Origin: Bacteroidaceae bacterium
GTDB taxonomy: Bacteria > Bacteroidota > Bacteroidia > Bacteroidales > Bacteroidaceae
DNA: 64,000 nt
Direction of reading: 5' to 3'
Assembly: GCA_017546505.1 (NCBI GenBank)
Contig: JAFYWV010000064.1
Location: 1 to 64,000, forward strand
Below the pieces are notes generated by a model. The model worked only from the letters and a program-made list of their open reading frames with translations. It did not search any database and had not been told where the DNA came from. Shown piece after piece: positions 16,092 to 23,991 of the stretch. Positions within the stretch are counted from its first letter, which is position 1, and each line of letters begins with the position of its first letter. Made by a program: the position numbers and the translations under genes.

Positions 16092-16517
16092 ATGAAAAAG
16101 GTTTTATTGTTGATTGTTTGTGCGTTACTTTCGTTCACGGCGAATGCCGATGACCCTAAACGCGCCGATATAAGATTTGAAAAGACTACTATTGATTTGG
16201 GCCGTTTCGGCAGGGAGACGCCTATTCGCAAATGCGCCTTTGTCTTTACAAACACCGGCGATGCTGATTTGTATATACATCAGATATTCACCAGTTGCCG
16301 TTGTACGGGCAAGGAGTTCCCCACTCACGCCATCAAGCCGGGGGCTAAGGACTCCATAATAGTGATATTCAATGGAGAGAAAAGCGCGCCACGCAAATTC
16401 AGGACCAGTATCACAGTGCACAGCAACGCCAAGACCGAGATGACAAAGGTGTATATCAAAGGCGAGATGTTGCCTGCAAAGGTGCAGGAGACACCATTTA
16501 TAGAAATAGAAGAGTAA
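16092..16517 (+). CDS. DUF1573-domain exported protein
   Basis: The protein has 141 aa with a signal peptide (cleavage near TANA-DD). A single DUF1573 immunoglobulin-like domain fills the rest: IRFEKTTIDLGRFGRETPI, then FTNTGDADLYIHQIFTSCRCTG with the paired cysteines CRC near residue 63, then KPGAKDSIIVIFNG. Proteins of this family are small periplasmic or surface proteins of unknown role in Bacteroidota. It lies between relA and a convergent LysR gene and has its own promoter. Confidence 0.85.
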   Translation: MKKVLLLIVCALLSFTANADDPKRADIRFEKTTIDLGRFGRETPIRKCAFVFTNTGDADLYIHQIFTSCRCTGKEFPTHAIKPGAKDSIIVIFNGEKSAPRKFRTSITVHSNAKTEMTKVYIKGEMLPAKVQETPFIEIEE

Positions 16518-16541
16518 TTTGTTTTTCTGCTTGGGTGCCGT

Positions 16542-17447
16542 TTATTCGAACATATTGATAAGCCTGCGTTTGACGGCATCTGTTTCAATCAGTATCTTTA
16601 TAAATTCCTTTGCTGCGGTCTTTTGATATGCATCTTTCAATCTCAGCAAAGATGCTTCCATTATATTGCCGGGCTCGTTGAGCGGTATTGCCTTGAAGCG
16701 TGTTTTGCCGAAGACTGCCGATGTTGAAAGTATAGTGGCATAATGCCCTGTTGCAACCATTTGCAGCAGTATGTTTGTTTCATTGAGTTCCAGGCTGGAA
16801 TGGAGTTCGATACCCTCTTTCTCTGTGAGAAGGTCGAGCATTGTACGTGCCTGCAATCCTTTTGACGGCAGTAGCAACGCCTTTCCTACAAGCTCCTTCA
16901 ATCTTATATCCTTGTATGTTGCAAATGGATGTTCTTTTGATACAACCAATGCAAGGGCGTTTTCGAAAAGCGGCATTGAATCGATGTCGTTAGCTTTGTA
17001 TAAAGGTTTGTATGACAACACAAAATCAACCTTTCGCTGACGTAGAAGCTCAAGCAGTTCATCAACCGTTTTATATATAATTTCGAGTTTTATACCGGGA
17101 AACTCCTTTAGGAAACAGATAACACCCTCGGTGAGCACTGTACTGAGGCTGTACGTAACTCCAATCCTCAACGTGCCGGTTTTAACGTGTTGCAGGTCGT
17201 AGAGGCGCTGTACTCCATCCTCGGCGTCCTGTATTGTCTTGCGCGCAAAAGGCAAGAACTCCTCGCCGGCCTCGGTCAGTTCAATGTGTCTGCTGTTGCG
17301 TAGGAACAGTTCAAAGCCGAGTTCGTACTCAAGTTGTTTTATCTGCTGTGAAAGCGTGCTTTGTGTTATGTAAAGATGTTTGGCAGCAACCGAAAAATTG
17401 AGATATTCGGCACTCTTTACAAAATATTTCAGTTGTCGCAATTCCAT
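16542..17447 (-). CDS. LysR-family transcriptional regulator
   Basis: The protein has 301 aa from the ATG at 17447, which gives the standard start MELRQLKYFV; an upstream in-frame start would add 18 atypical residues. The winged helix-turn-helix is at residues 1-60 (LNFSVAAKHLYITQSTLSQQIKQLE). The remainder is the periplasmic-binding-like effector domain (from about 90: GTLRIGVTYSL). The form is close to CynR/OxyR-like members, but the inducer is unknown. It lies 103 bp downstream of the DASS transporter on the same strand, so that transporter, or the palindromic sites at 19155-19198 beyond it, are plausible targets. Confidence 0.87.
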   Translation of the reverse strand: MELRQLKYFVKSAEYLNFSVAAKHLYITQSTLSQQIKQLEYELGFELFLRNSRHIELTEAGEEFLPFARKTIQDAEDGVQRLYDLQHVKTGTLRIGVTYSLSTVLTEGVICFLKEFPGIKLEIIYKTVDELLELLRQRKVDFVLSYKPLYKANDIDSMPLFENALALVVSKEHPFATYKDIRLKELVGKALLLPSKGLQARTMLDLLTEKEGIELHSSLELNETNILLQMVATGHYATILSTSAVFGKTRFKAIPLNEPGNIMEASLLRLKDAYQKTAAKEFIKILIETDAVKRRLINMFE

Positions 17448-17490
17448 TGCTATGGTATTGATTTTTGTTTCGGATGCGAATATAAGAAAT

Positions 17491-17520
17491 CTGCTCCACA
17501 TAACGAATTATGCGGAGCAG
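17491..17520 (-). terminator. Inverted repeat between the DASS and LysR genes
   Basis: CTGCTCC-A-CATA pairs with TATG-C-GGAGCAG around a 6-nt loop. On the minus strand it follows the transporter stop and may end that transcript; there is only a short T-run. It could instead be an operator of the LysR gene. A TATATTCG box for that gene is at 17477-17484. Confidence 0.5.
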
Positions 17521-17549
17521 AAATATATAAAAGTTGTTCTTCGAAAGTA

Positions 17550-19043
17550 TTAGAAGCCGATAAATATCAGCATTGCATAACCGAGCGCAAGACCCATCAA
17601 ACCAATGATGATACCGACCTTCATCATATCCTTCTGCTCAATGAAGCCTGTTGAGTGGGCGATTGCATTAGGAGGTGTACTGATTGGCAAAATCATTGAT
17701 ACTGAAGATGCAATTGCAATACCCACCAACATTGCCTGTGCACCACCGTACTGCTCGAGTGAAGCGCCAAGACCGCCGGCAACAACGCCAAGCACAGGAA
17801 CGAGCAATGAAGTAGCAGCCGAGTGAGAAATGAAGTTTGAGAAACCGAAGCAGATGAGACCTGCAAGAATCATAACTACAAGCGGTGAGAAGTTGTCGAA
17901 TGGAACAGACTCAACGATAAGGCTGCTCAAGCTTACAGAGCTTGCGTCCTTGTAGTTCAATGCCACGCCAAGAGCGAAACCACCGGCAACCATCCACAGC
18001 ACGCTCCAGTTGATTTCTTCAAGGTCGCGACGTGTGAGGATACCTGTTGCGCAGAATATTGCAATCGGCAACATTGCAACAACGTTTGTATCTATGCCCC
18101 AGAGGTCAGTACCGAACATCCACATAAAGATTGTGATAACGAATGCTGCAATAACTGACCAAGTGTGATAATTCCATTTGATATCACCCTCAATCTCAAT
18201 CTTGATGTGTTTCTGCTTGAATGGGAAGAGAACACGCAACAGTATCCAGGCAAGTACAAGAAGCACAATTACGAATGGAGCCATTTTGATTGTCCAGTCT
18301 ACAAAGCTGATACCCATACCCTGTGAAGAGAGGTAGTCAAGTGCAATCATATTAGGAGGTGTACCGATTGGTGTAATCATACCACCGAGGTTTGCACCTA
18401 CAGGGATTGCCAAAGCAAGTGCTATGCGGCCTTTACCGTCAGCTGGCAAAGAACGGAGCACGGGTGTCAAGAAAGCAAGCATCATTGCTGCAGTTGCAGT
18501 ATTGCTCACAAATGCCGAGAAAATGGCTGTTACAAGGATGAAACCAAGCAATACAATCTCTGAGCGTGTACCGAAAGGCTTGAGCAACACGCGTGCAAGA
18601 GCAACGTCCAACTTAACCTTTGTCAAACCGATAGCAAGGACAAAACCACCGATAAAGAGCATAATTGTGGGGTTAGCAAAACAAGCCATAATGCTCTTGA
18701 ATGGTACCAGGCCTGCACCGTCCTCGGGGCGGAGGAAGCTGAAAGCACTTGTTGAAACTGTGAACAGCATAACTGTAACCACAATCATTGATGTTACCCA
18801 CGAAGGCATAGCCTCGGTAAGCCACATAAGCGCAGCAAACACAAACAGGGAGATGATGCGCTGGTGAATGACTGTCAAACCTTCAATACCGAATGACTCT
18901 GTTGGCAAAAGAGCAATTACGGATGTGATTGCAACAATGAAGATTAACTTGATTGCATTGAGAGGAAGTTTTCTCTCTCTCTTGTGGGACTTGTTCTTCT
19001 GAATCTTCTCCAGAACCTTGTATCCCGGGAAATTTTTAAACAT
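17550..19043 (-). CDS. DASS (SLC13) family anion:Na+ symporter
   Basis: The protein has 497 aa with a short basic N-terminus and about 11-12 hydrophobic segments. The two diagnostic repeats of the divalent anion:sodium symporter family are present: SNTAT near residue 178 with GTPPN near 227, and SHSAATS near 406 with STPPN near 457. These form the two sodium/anion-binding tips in VcINDY-like structures. The substrate is probably a di- or tricarboxylate such as succinate, malate or citrate, or sulfate; the sequence does not decide. A possible LysR regulator is downstream. Confidence 0.88.
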   Translation of the reverse strand: MFKNFPGYKVLEKIQKNKSHKRERKLPLNAIKLIFIVAITSVIALLPTESFGIEGLTVIHQRIISLFVFAALMWLTEAMPSWVTSMIVVTVMLFTVSTSAFSFLRPEDGAGLVPFKSIMACFANPTIMLFIGGFVLAIGLTKVKLDVALARVLLKPFGTRSEIVLLGFILVTAIFSAFVSNTATAAMMLAFLTPVLRSLPADGKGRIALALAIPVGANLGGMITPIGTPPNMIALDYLSSQGMGISFVDWTIKMAPFVIVLLVLAWILLRVLFPFKQKHIKIEIEGDIKWNYHTWSVIAAFVITIFMWMFGTDLWGIDTNVVAMLPIAIFCATGILTRRDLEEINWSVLWMVAGGFALGVALNYKDASSVSLSSLIVESVPFDNFSPLVVMILAGLICFGFSNFISHSAATSLLVPVLGVVAGGLGASLEQYGGAQAMLVGIAIASSVSMILPISTPPNAIAHSTGFIEQKDMMKVGIIIGLMGLALGYAMLIFIGF

Positions 19044-19103
19044 AGTTGATAATTATTTAATGAATATTTTGTGTCTGTTTTACAATATTCTCAAAAATTT
19101 GCA

Positions 19104-19198
19104 CAAAATTACAATCTATAATTTATTTTCACACTATATATTTATCATTTTTTACGATAACTACTATCGGAAATAACGATGTTGTACAATTATCGTTA
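19104..19198 (-). promoter_or_regulatory. Control region of the DASS gene: -7 box and palindromic operator candidates
   Basis: On the minus strand TAATTTTG (19104-19111) is an exact -7 match about 60 bp before the transporter start. Upstream of it lie two inverted repeats: CGATA-N5-TATCG at 19155-19169 and TAACGAT-N11-ATCGTTA at 19174-19198. The second has the N11 spacing typical of LysR-family binding sites. No good -33 element is seen. The plus-strand gene at 19273 shares this region and has a weak TATCTTCG box at 19239-19246. Confidence 0.5.
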
Positions 19199-19272
19199 AA
19201 AAAACGCTCAAATAACAGCGTTATTCCTGTTTTTGATATATCTTCGCATAATAACTTGCAAAAGCCATATAT

Positions 19273-19908
19273 ATGAAAACGATAAATGTTCCAAAGATTA
19301 TCCCGTCCGGGGATTTAGAGAAAGTGTTTGAAACTCTCCCGTTGCACGCTATCGACAGCTGCAACTGGCCCGAAGCTTTCCCTTATATACCTGTTGCGGG
19401 CTTTAAACTTTTTCACGACGGACAACGTTTGTATATAAAATTCCTTGTTACCGAGAATGATATAAAAGCTGCGGTGGCCGAGGACCAAGGACGCACCTGG
19501 ACCGATCCCTGTGTGGAGTTTTTTGTATCGCCGCAGTGCAACCTTGACTATTATAATTTCGAATGTACCTGCACCGGCAAACTCCTGCTTGCGTGGCATC
19601 CTGCCGGCGCACCAAAAGAGTCGGCAGACAAAACTGTCCTGGACAGTGTGGAGCGTACGCCCTCGTTGGGAGTTGAACCGTTTGAATTGCGAACCGGTGA
19701 ACATTCCTGGAGTGTTGTTGAAGCAATTCCCGTAACAGCACTTTTCCGCAGCGGTGTTGAGTCGTTCGATGGCAAGGAGATGACCGCCAACTTCTACAAA
19801 TGTGGCGACGAGCTCCCCACTCCACACTTCCTGTCGTGGAATCCCATTGAGTGGCCCGAGCCCAGTTTTCATCGTCCGGAGCAGTTCGGAAAATTGTTGT
19901 TTGAATAA
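19273..19908 (+). CDS. CBM9-like carbohydrate-binding domain protein
   Basis: The protein has 211 aa without a signal peptide. It resembles the carbohydrate-binding module family 9-like domain: FKLFHDGQRLYIKFLVTEND, then TWTDPCVEFFVSP, then a long loop, EHSWSVVEAIPVTALF, and a final WNPIEWPEPSFHRPEQFGKLLF with the conserved PxFHxPxxFG ending. Such stand-alone proteins are common in Bacteroidota; whether they bind sugar is untested, and cytoplasmic location is inferred from the missing signal. A stem-loop and 89 bp separate it from the patatin-like gene. Confidence 0.72.
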   Translation: MKTINVPKIIPSGDLEKVFETLPLHAIDSCNWPEAFPYIPVAGFKLFHDGQRLYIKFLVTENDIKAAVAEDQGRTWTDPCVEFFVSPQCNLDYYNFECTCTGKLLLAWHPAGAPKESADKTVLDSVERTPSLGVEPFELRTGEHSWSVVEAIPVTALFRSGVESFDGKEMTANFYKCGDELPTPHFLSWNPIEWPEPSFHRPEQFGKLLFE

Positions 19909-19931
19909 CATTAGTCCATTGCTGCAACGTA

Positions 19932-19976
19932 TTGACAATCCCGGCGCTGATAGCGTGGTATAGACCGGGATGTCAA
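19932..19976 (+). other. Two-tier stem-loop in the leader of the patatin-like gene
   Basis: TTGACA and TCCCGG pair with CCGGGA and TGTCAA, with one bulge, enclosing a second hairpin CGCT-GAT-AGCG. There is no T-run, so it is probably a leader or 3'-end structure rather than a strong terminator. It sits 22 bp before the ATG at 19998. Confidence 0.45.
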
Positions 19977-19997
19977 GAAATGTTTAGCGTCCACTTT

Positions 19998-22280
19998 ATG
20001 AAGAGGTTACTTTTATTCCTGTTTTTGCTTGCAACAATACCGTTGACACTCTGTGCACAGAGTGTCGGGCTTGTTATGAGCGGTGGTGGCGCTCGTGGTC
20101 TTGCACACATAGGTGTTATCAAGATGCTCGAGGAGAACAATATTCCCATTGATTACGTTGCCGGAACATCGATGGGAGCTATTGTGGCGGCTCTCTATTC
20201 AATGGGATATACTCCCGATGAGATGATAGAACTTATGACAACCGATGATTTCCAACGTTGGTACACCGGAACGATGGACCAAAAGTATATGTTCTATTTC
20301 AAAAAGAACAAGGAGACCCCCGACCTCGTCGGGCTACATTTTGATTTGAAAGATTCCCTCTCAATCGTAAAGCCATCGGCCCATTTGATAAAGTCGGCAC
20401 CGATGAATATTGGCTTTATGGAGATTTTTGCCGGAAGTACAGCTGCGTGCGGCAATAAATTTGATAACCTGATGGTGCCGTTCAGGTGTGTGGCTGCCGA
20501 TGCATATAACAAGAAGCAGATTGTCTTTTCCGAGGGCGATCTCGGTGATGCGGTACGCGCATCAATGAGCTATCCATTCTTTTTCAAACCAATTAAAGTA
20601 GATAGCGTGTTGCTTTATGATGGTGGGTTGTACAACAATTTTCCACGTGACGTGATGGAGCGGGATTTCAAGCCCGATATAATAATAGGCAGTGTTGTTA
20701 GCAATAATCCGACAATGCCGGATGCCCGCGACGTGATGAGTCAGGCCGAAAACCTTATAATGGGACATACCGACTATACACTGCCAAAAGAGAAAGGTAT
20801 CCTCATCGATATGCAGATAAAAGGTGTCAATTTGCTCGATTTTCATAAGATAAACTCCATTACAAATACGGGATATGAGCACGCACGCTTCTATGCCGAT
20901 TCCATTAGGCGTAATGTCAAACGCCGTGTGAATGCCGAGGTCCTTGCTGCAAAGCGCAAAGCCTTCAGGGAACGTGTGCCTGAACTTGTCTTTAACAATG
21001 TTGTTGTGCACGGTGTGACAAAGGAGCAGGAGAAAGCCATTGCTGGTGAATTCTATAAAAAAGGGCAAACGTTTACTCTGGATGAGTGTCGTAAAGGATT
21101 TTACGGGCTTATGTCGGGTGATATGATTGACGATATAATTCCTCGCGCTGTGTATAATGAACAGGACAGCGCTTATACCCTGCATCTTGATGTGACACTC
21201 AGTCCTCATTTTACACTTAAAATGGGAGGTGCCATCTCTACAAGCATATCGAACCAGTTATATTTTGGTCTTCATTATCGTATGCTGAGGAACCACTCGA
21301 TGGAGTTTGTTCTCGACGGTCATTTTGGTAAGGTTTATAACAATGTCCAATTGTCGGGACGTATTGATTTCAACACGTCGTTGCCGGTGTCTCTCAAATT
21401 TATCGGCTCATATTCAACCATCGACTATTATAATATGAGCTATCTCTTCTCCAAAGATAATTCCGTGGCGTTAAATCACCAGCGTGAATACTTTGCAAAG
21501 ATGAAGGTTATGTTTCCTTTCCTTAACCGCAGAAAGGCTGAGATTGGAGTTGCCATTGGTAATATAAAGGATGAGTACATACAATCGAATATTGTTAATC
21601 TGAACGATCCGCGTTTTGATATTAACGAAACCAAACTTTTCAGCGGTTCTATAAGGTTTGAGGGAAATACCCTCAATAAAAAGGTTTTTCCTACAGAGGG
21701 TATGCACGAAACACTTATAGCTCAATTTGTCGTGGGTAACGAGGCCTACAAAGGTGAGGTGAAATATGACGATAATGAACAGCTGCTTTCTTGGTTGCAG
21801 ATAAACTACACCCGTCGTGATAATTTTAAAATATCCGACAAATTCACGCTGGGTACGTACTTGCAACTGTTCTATTCGACAAGAAGGCTCTCCAGGACAT
21901 ATCAGGCGACTATGATGCAGGCGGCAGCCTTTACACCTACAATGAACAGTATTTTCAACTATGACCCAAAGTTCCGTGCAAACCAGTTTGTAGCAGGAGG
22001 TGTCATCCCAATATTCAACCTGAACAGCTATTTGCAGATACGTCCCGGATTCTATGCATTTGTTCCTTACAGGAAAATTCAGGAAAACAGTGACGGAACA
22101 GCATTTTTCAGCAAAAAACGTTTCAACGACTTTCAATATATCATTGATTTGACTTTGGCAACGCAATTTTCAAATATTTCGGCCAGCGCATTCGTAAATT
22201 ATTATAGCTCACACAATAAACGTGTCAATTTTGGTATTTCACTTGGGTGGTTTATGTTCAACGAACGCTTCTTTGAATAA
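19998..22280 (+). CDS. Patatin-like phospholipase with outer-membrane barrel (type Vd-like)
   Basis: The protein has 760 aa from the ATG at 19998 (MKRLLLFL signal peptide, cleavage near residue 20); an upstream TTG would add 22 residues before the signal and is unlikely. The patatin domain (about 21-300) has the oxyanion loop GGGARG (29-34), the nucleophile GTSMG (Ser58) and the DGG dyad motif near 209. A POTRA-like linker follows (VPELVFNNVVVHG, near 335), then a BamA/Omp85-like barrel to a terminal Phe region (430-760). This is the layout of PlpD-type secreted phospholipases, in which the barrel carries or anchors the lipase. It is probably an outer-membrane lipid hydrolase. Confidence 0.85.
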   Translation: MKRLLLFLFLLATIPLTLCAQSVGLVMSGGGARGLAHIGVIKMLEENNIPIDYVAGTSMGAIVAALYSMGYTPDEMIELMTTDDFQRWYTGTMDQKYMFYFKKNKETPDLVGLHFDLKDSLSIVKPSAHLIKSAPMNIGFMEIFAGSTAACGNKFDNLMVPFRCVAADAYNKKQIVFSEGDLGDAVRASMSYPFFFKPIKVDSVLLYDGGLYNNFPRDVMERDFKPDIIIGSVVSNNPTMPDARDVMSQAENLIMGHTDYTLPKEKGILIDMQIKGVNLLDFHKINSITNTGYEHARFYADSIRRNVKRRVNAEVLAAKRKAFRERVPELVFNNVVVHGVTKEQEKAIAGEFYKKGQTFTLDECRKGFYGLMSGDMIDDIIPRAVYNEQDSAYTLHLDVTLSPHFTLKMGGAISTSISNQLYFGLHYRMLRNHSMEFVLDGHFGKVYNNVQLSGRIDFNTSLPVSLKFIGSYSTIDYYNMSYLFSKDNSVALNHQREYFAKMKVMFPFLNRRKAEIGVAIGNIKDEYIQSNIVNLNDPRFDINETKLFSGSIRFEGNTLNKKVFPTEGMHETLIAQFVVGNEAYKGEVKYDDNEQLLSWLQINYTRRDNFKISDKFTLGTYLQLFYSTRRLSRTYQATMMQAAAFTPTMNSIFNYDPKFRANQFVAGGVIPIFNLNSYLQIRPGFYAFVPYRKIQENSDGTAFFSKKRFNDFQYIIDLTLATQFSNISASAFVNYYSSHNKRVNFGISLGWFMFNERFFE

Positions 22281-22316
22281 AAAAATCATTTTTTTCGAAA
22301 AAAAACATCTAAAAAA

Positions 22317-22347
22317 TTTGCAGGTATAAAAAAAAGCAGTACCTTTG
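22317..22347 (+). promoter_or_regulatory. Promoter of the tRNA-Arg gene
   Basis: TTTG (22317-22320), a 19-bp spacer and TACCTTTG (22340-22347) match the Bacteroidota promoter exactly, 40 bp before the tRNA. Confidence 0.8.
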
Positions 22348-22387
22348 CACTGTCAAACGAAAACAACAACATCGTTGACAACAAAAC

Positions 22388-22461
22388 GGCCTCGTAGCTC
22401 AACTGAATAGAGCATTTGACTACGGATCAAAAGGTTACAGGTTTGAATCCTGTCGAGGTCA
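22388..22461 (+). tRNA. tRNA-Arg (anticodon ACG)
   Basis: The 74-nt sequence folds into a full cloverleaf: acceptor GGCCTCG/CGAGGTC with one G-T pair, D arm AGCTC...GAGC, anticodon stem TTTGA/TCAAA with loop CTACGGA (anticodon ACG), and a TPsiC arm with GTTTGAATC. The discriminator is A and CCA is not encoded. ACG is normally edited to inosine to read CGU, CGC and CGA. Confidence 0.95.
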
Positions 22462-22462
22462 C

Positions 22463-22490
22463 AAAGGAGTTCTTAGGAACTCCTTTTTTT
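22463..22490 (+). terminator. Terminator of the tRNA-Arg gene
   Basis: AAAGGAGTTC pairs with GAACTCCTTT around TTAG, followed by a T-run. Confidence 0.85.
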
Positions 22491-22510
22491 ATGGAAAAAA
22501 CAAATAAGTT

Positions 22511-23182
22511 ATGGACAAGGTATCGGGCAACCCTTTAAAAAACCGAAAAGACAGCCAGTCTGCATTAATGGTTGTCACAGCGTTGTTTATTACGCTCTAT
22601 CTGGTTTCAAACATTATGGCCGTCAAAGTCGTCGGTCTGTTCAATCTATTCTATTTTGATGCAGGAACAATAACATTCCCTTTTGCATATATGCTTGGCG
22701 ATGTGCTGACAGAGGTTTGGGGATACAGGACAACACGTCGGGTTGTATGGCTTACACTATTATGTAACATTCTGCTCGTTATATGTACTCAAATAGGTGT
22801 CTGGATGCCCTCACCCGATTACCTTGCAGAAAGCGAGGCGGCTTACAATGCAATGTTCTCATACGTCCCACGTATTGTATTCGCCTCATTGGTGGGCTTT
22901 CTGCTTGGCGAATTGTCGAATGCCTGGTTTATGGAAAAGATTAAATTGATGACTCGTGGACGTCGTCTGTGGGTGCGCACTATCGGTAGTTCGGCCATTG
23001 CATACATCTTTGACTCTCTACCGTTTGTGCTGATTGCTTTTGCCGGCGTTGTTTCTGCCCGCGACCTGTTTATGATGGTAATCTTCCAATACTTCTCGAA
23101 ATTGGTAATAGAGGTGCTGTTCGGTACTCCAATGGCATACGCTGCAATATACAGCATAAAACAATATATAAGGAGAAAATAA
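22511..23182 (+). CDS. yhhQ: Queuosine precursor transporter (YhhQ family)
   Basis: The protein has 223 aa with six hydrophobic segments, the size and pattern of the DUF165/YhhQ (COG1738) family. Typical segments are SNIMAVKVVGLF, ITFPFAYMLGDVLTEVWGY and FGTPMAYAAIYSIKQYIRR. Members import preQ1 or preQ0 (or queuine) across the inner membrane for tRNA queuosine synthesis. It is followed after one base by a radical SAM gene, so the two almost certainly share a transcript; the partner hints at salvage of a more complete queuosine base. Confidence 0.86.
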   Translation: MDKVSGNPLKNRKDSQSALMVVTALFITLYLVSNIMAVKVVGLFNLFYFDAGTITFPFAYMLGDVLTEVWGYRTTRRVVWLTLLCNILLVICTQIGVWMPSPDYLAESEAAYNAMFSYVPRIVFASLVGFLLGELSNAWFMEKIKLMTRGRRLWVRTIGSSAIAYIFDSLPFVLIAFAGVVSARDLFMMVIFQYFSKLVIEVLFGTPMAYAAIYSIKQYIRRK

Positions 23183-23183
23183 G

Positions 23184-23867
23184 ATGCAGCGCTACTCTTT
23201 GATTACCGAAAAATTTCCGCGTGAGTTTTTGCTGTTGCAGGGAACAGGATGCAAATGGGCCAAATGTACTTTCTGCGATTATCATAGCGACACATCCGAG
23301 ACACCGTTCAAAACAAACCGCAAGGTGCTGGAACAGGTTACAGGCGTGTATGGTGTAATCGACATCATAAACTCCGGCTCTGCTATGGAACTTGATGGCG
23401 AGACGATTGAAATGATAAAGGATATAGTGCGTTCAAAAGGCATTAAGACAATCTGGTTCGAAGCTCATTATATGTATCGCAACCGCCTTGACGAATTTGC
23501 CGAACAGTTTGCGCCTGCCACCGTCAAATTCCGCTGCGGAGTAGAGAGCTTTGACCCGCAGATGCGTTCTGGTTGGGGAAAAGGTATTCCTGCCGGCGTA
23601 TCGGCGAGTGATGTGGCAAAGTTTTTCAAAGGTGTGTGTCTGTTATGCTGCACTGTGGGTGACAGCAAGGAGAGAATAATGAACGACATTGCCATTGCAA
23701 AGAGATACTTCGAGTATTTCAGCATAAACCTTTTCTGCAACAACAGCACAGCCGTAAAGAGAGACGAGGAACTTGCCAAGTGGTTTGTAAATGAGCTCTA
23801 CACCACATTGAGCAATGACAGCCAGGCCGAAGTGTTGATTGAAAACAATGACCTTGGCGTGGGGTAA
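23184..23867 (+). CDS. Radical SAM protein, possibly a queuine lyase (QueL-like)
   Basis: The protein has 227 aa. The N-terminal GTGCKWAKCTFCDYH has a CX4CX2C cysteine set, one residue longer than the usual CX3CX2C for a 4Fe-4S/SAM cluster. Later segments fit a partial TIM barrel: INSGSAMEL, IKTIWFEAHYMY, VKFRCGVESFD and a terminal AEVLIENNDLGVG. It directly follows yhhQ by one base. In Clostridioides difficile a radical SAM enzyme (QueL) encoded with a queuosine-salvage transporter cleaves queuine to preQ1; the linkage here suggests a similar job, but I have no sequence comparison to prove homology. Other radical SAM roles remain possible. Confidence 0.6.
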   Translation: MQRYSLITEKFPREFLLLQGTGCKWAKCTFCDYHSDTSETPFKTNRKVLEQVTGVYGVIDIINSGSAMELDGETIEMIKDIVRSKGIKTIWFEAHYMYRNRLDEFAEQFAPATVKFRCGVESFDPQMRSGWGKGIPAGVSASDVAKFFKGVCLLCCTVGDSKERIMNDIAIAKRYFEYFSINLFCNNSTAVKRDEELAKWFVNELYTTLSNDSQAEVLIENNDLGVG

Positions 23868-23991
23868 TTACCATTCTTCGTGATAAAGTACACTACGTGC
23901 AAATATTGACGCAGAGCTTCATTGTATAATGTATTTTCGTCACTAAAACCGATATTATCCCTCAAAATATTGTAGGTGTGCTGTGAGTTTA

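Noticed and set aside
19932..19997. TTG start for the patatin-like gene
   Set aside because: It would put 22 residues before a clear signal peptide; the ATG at 19998 is the natural start.
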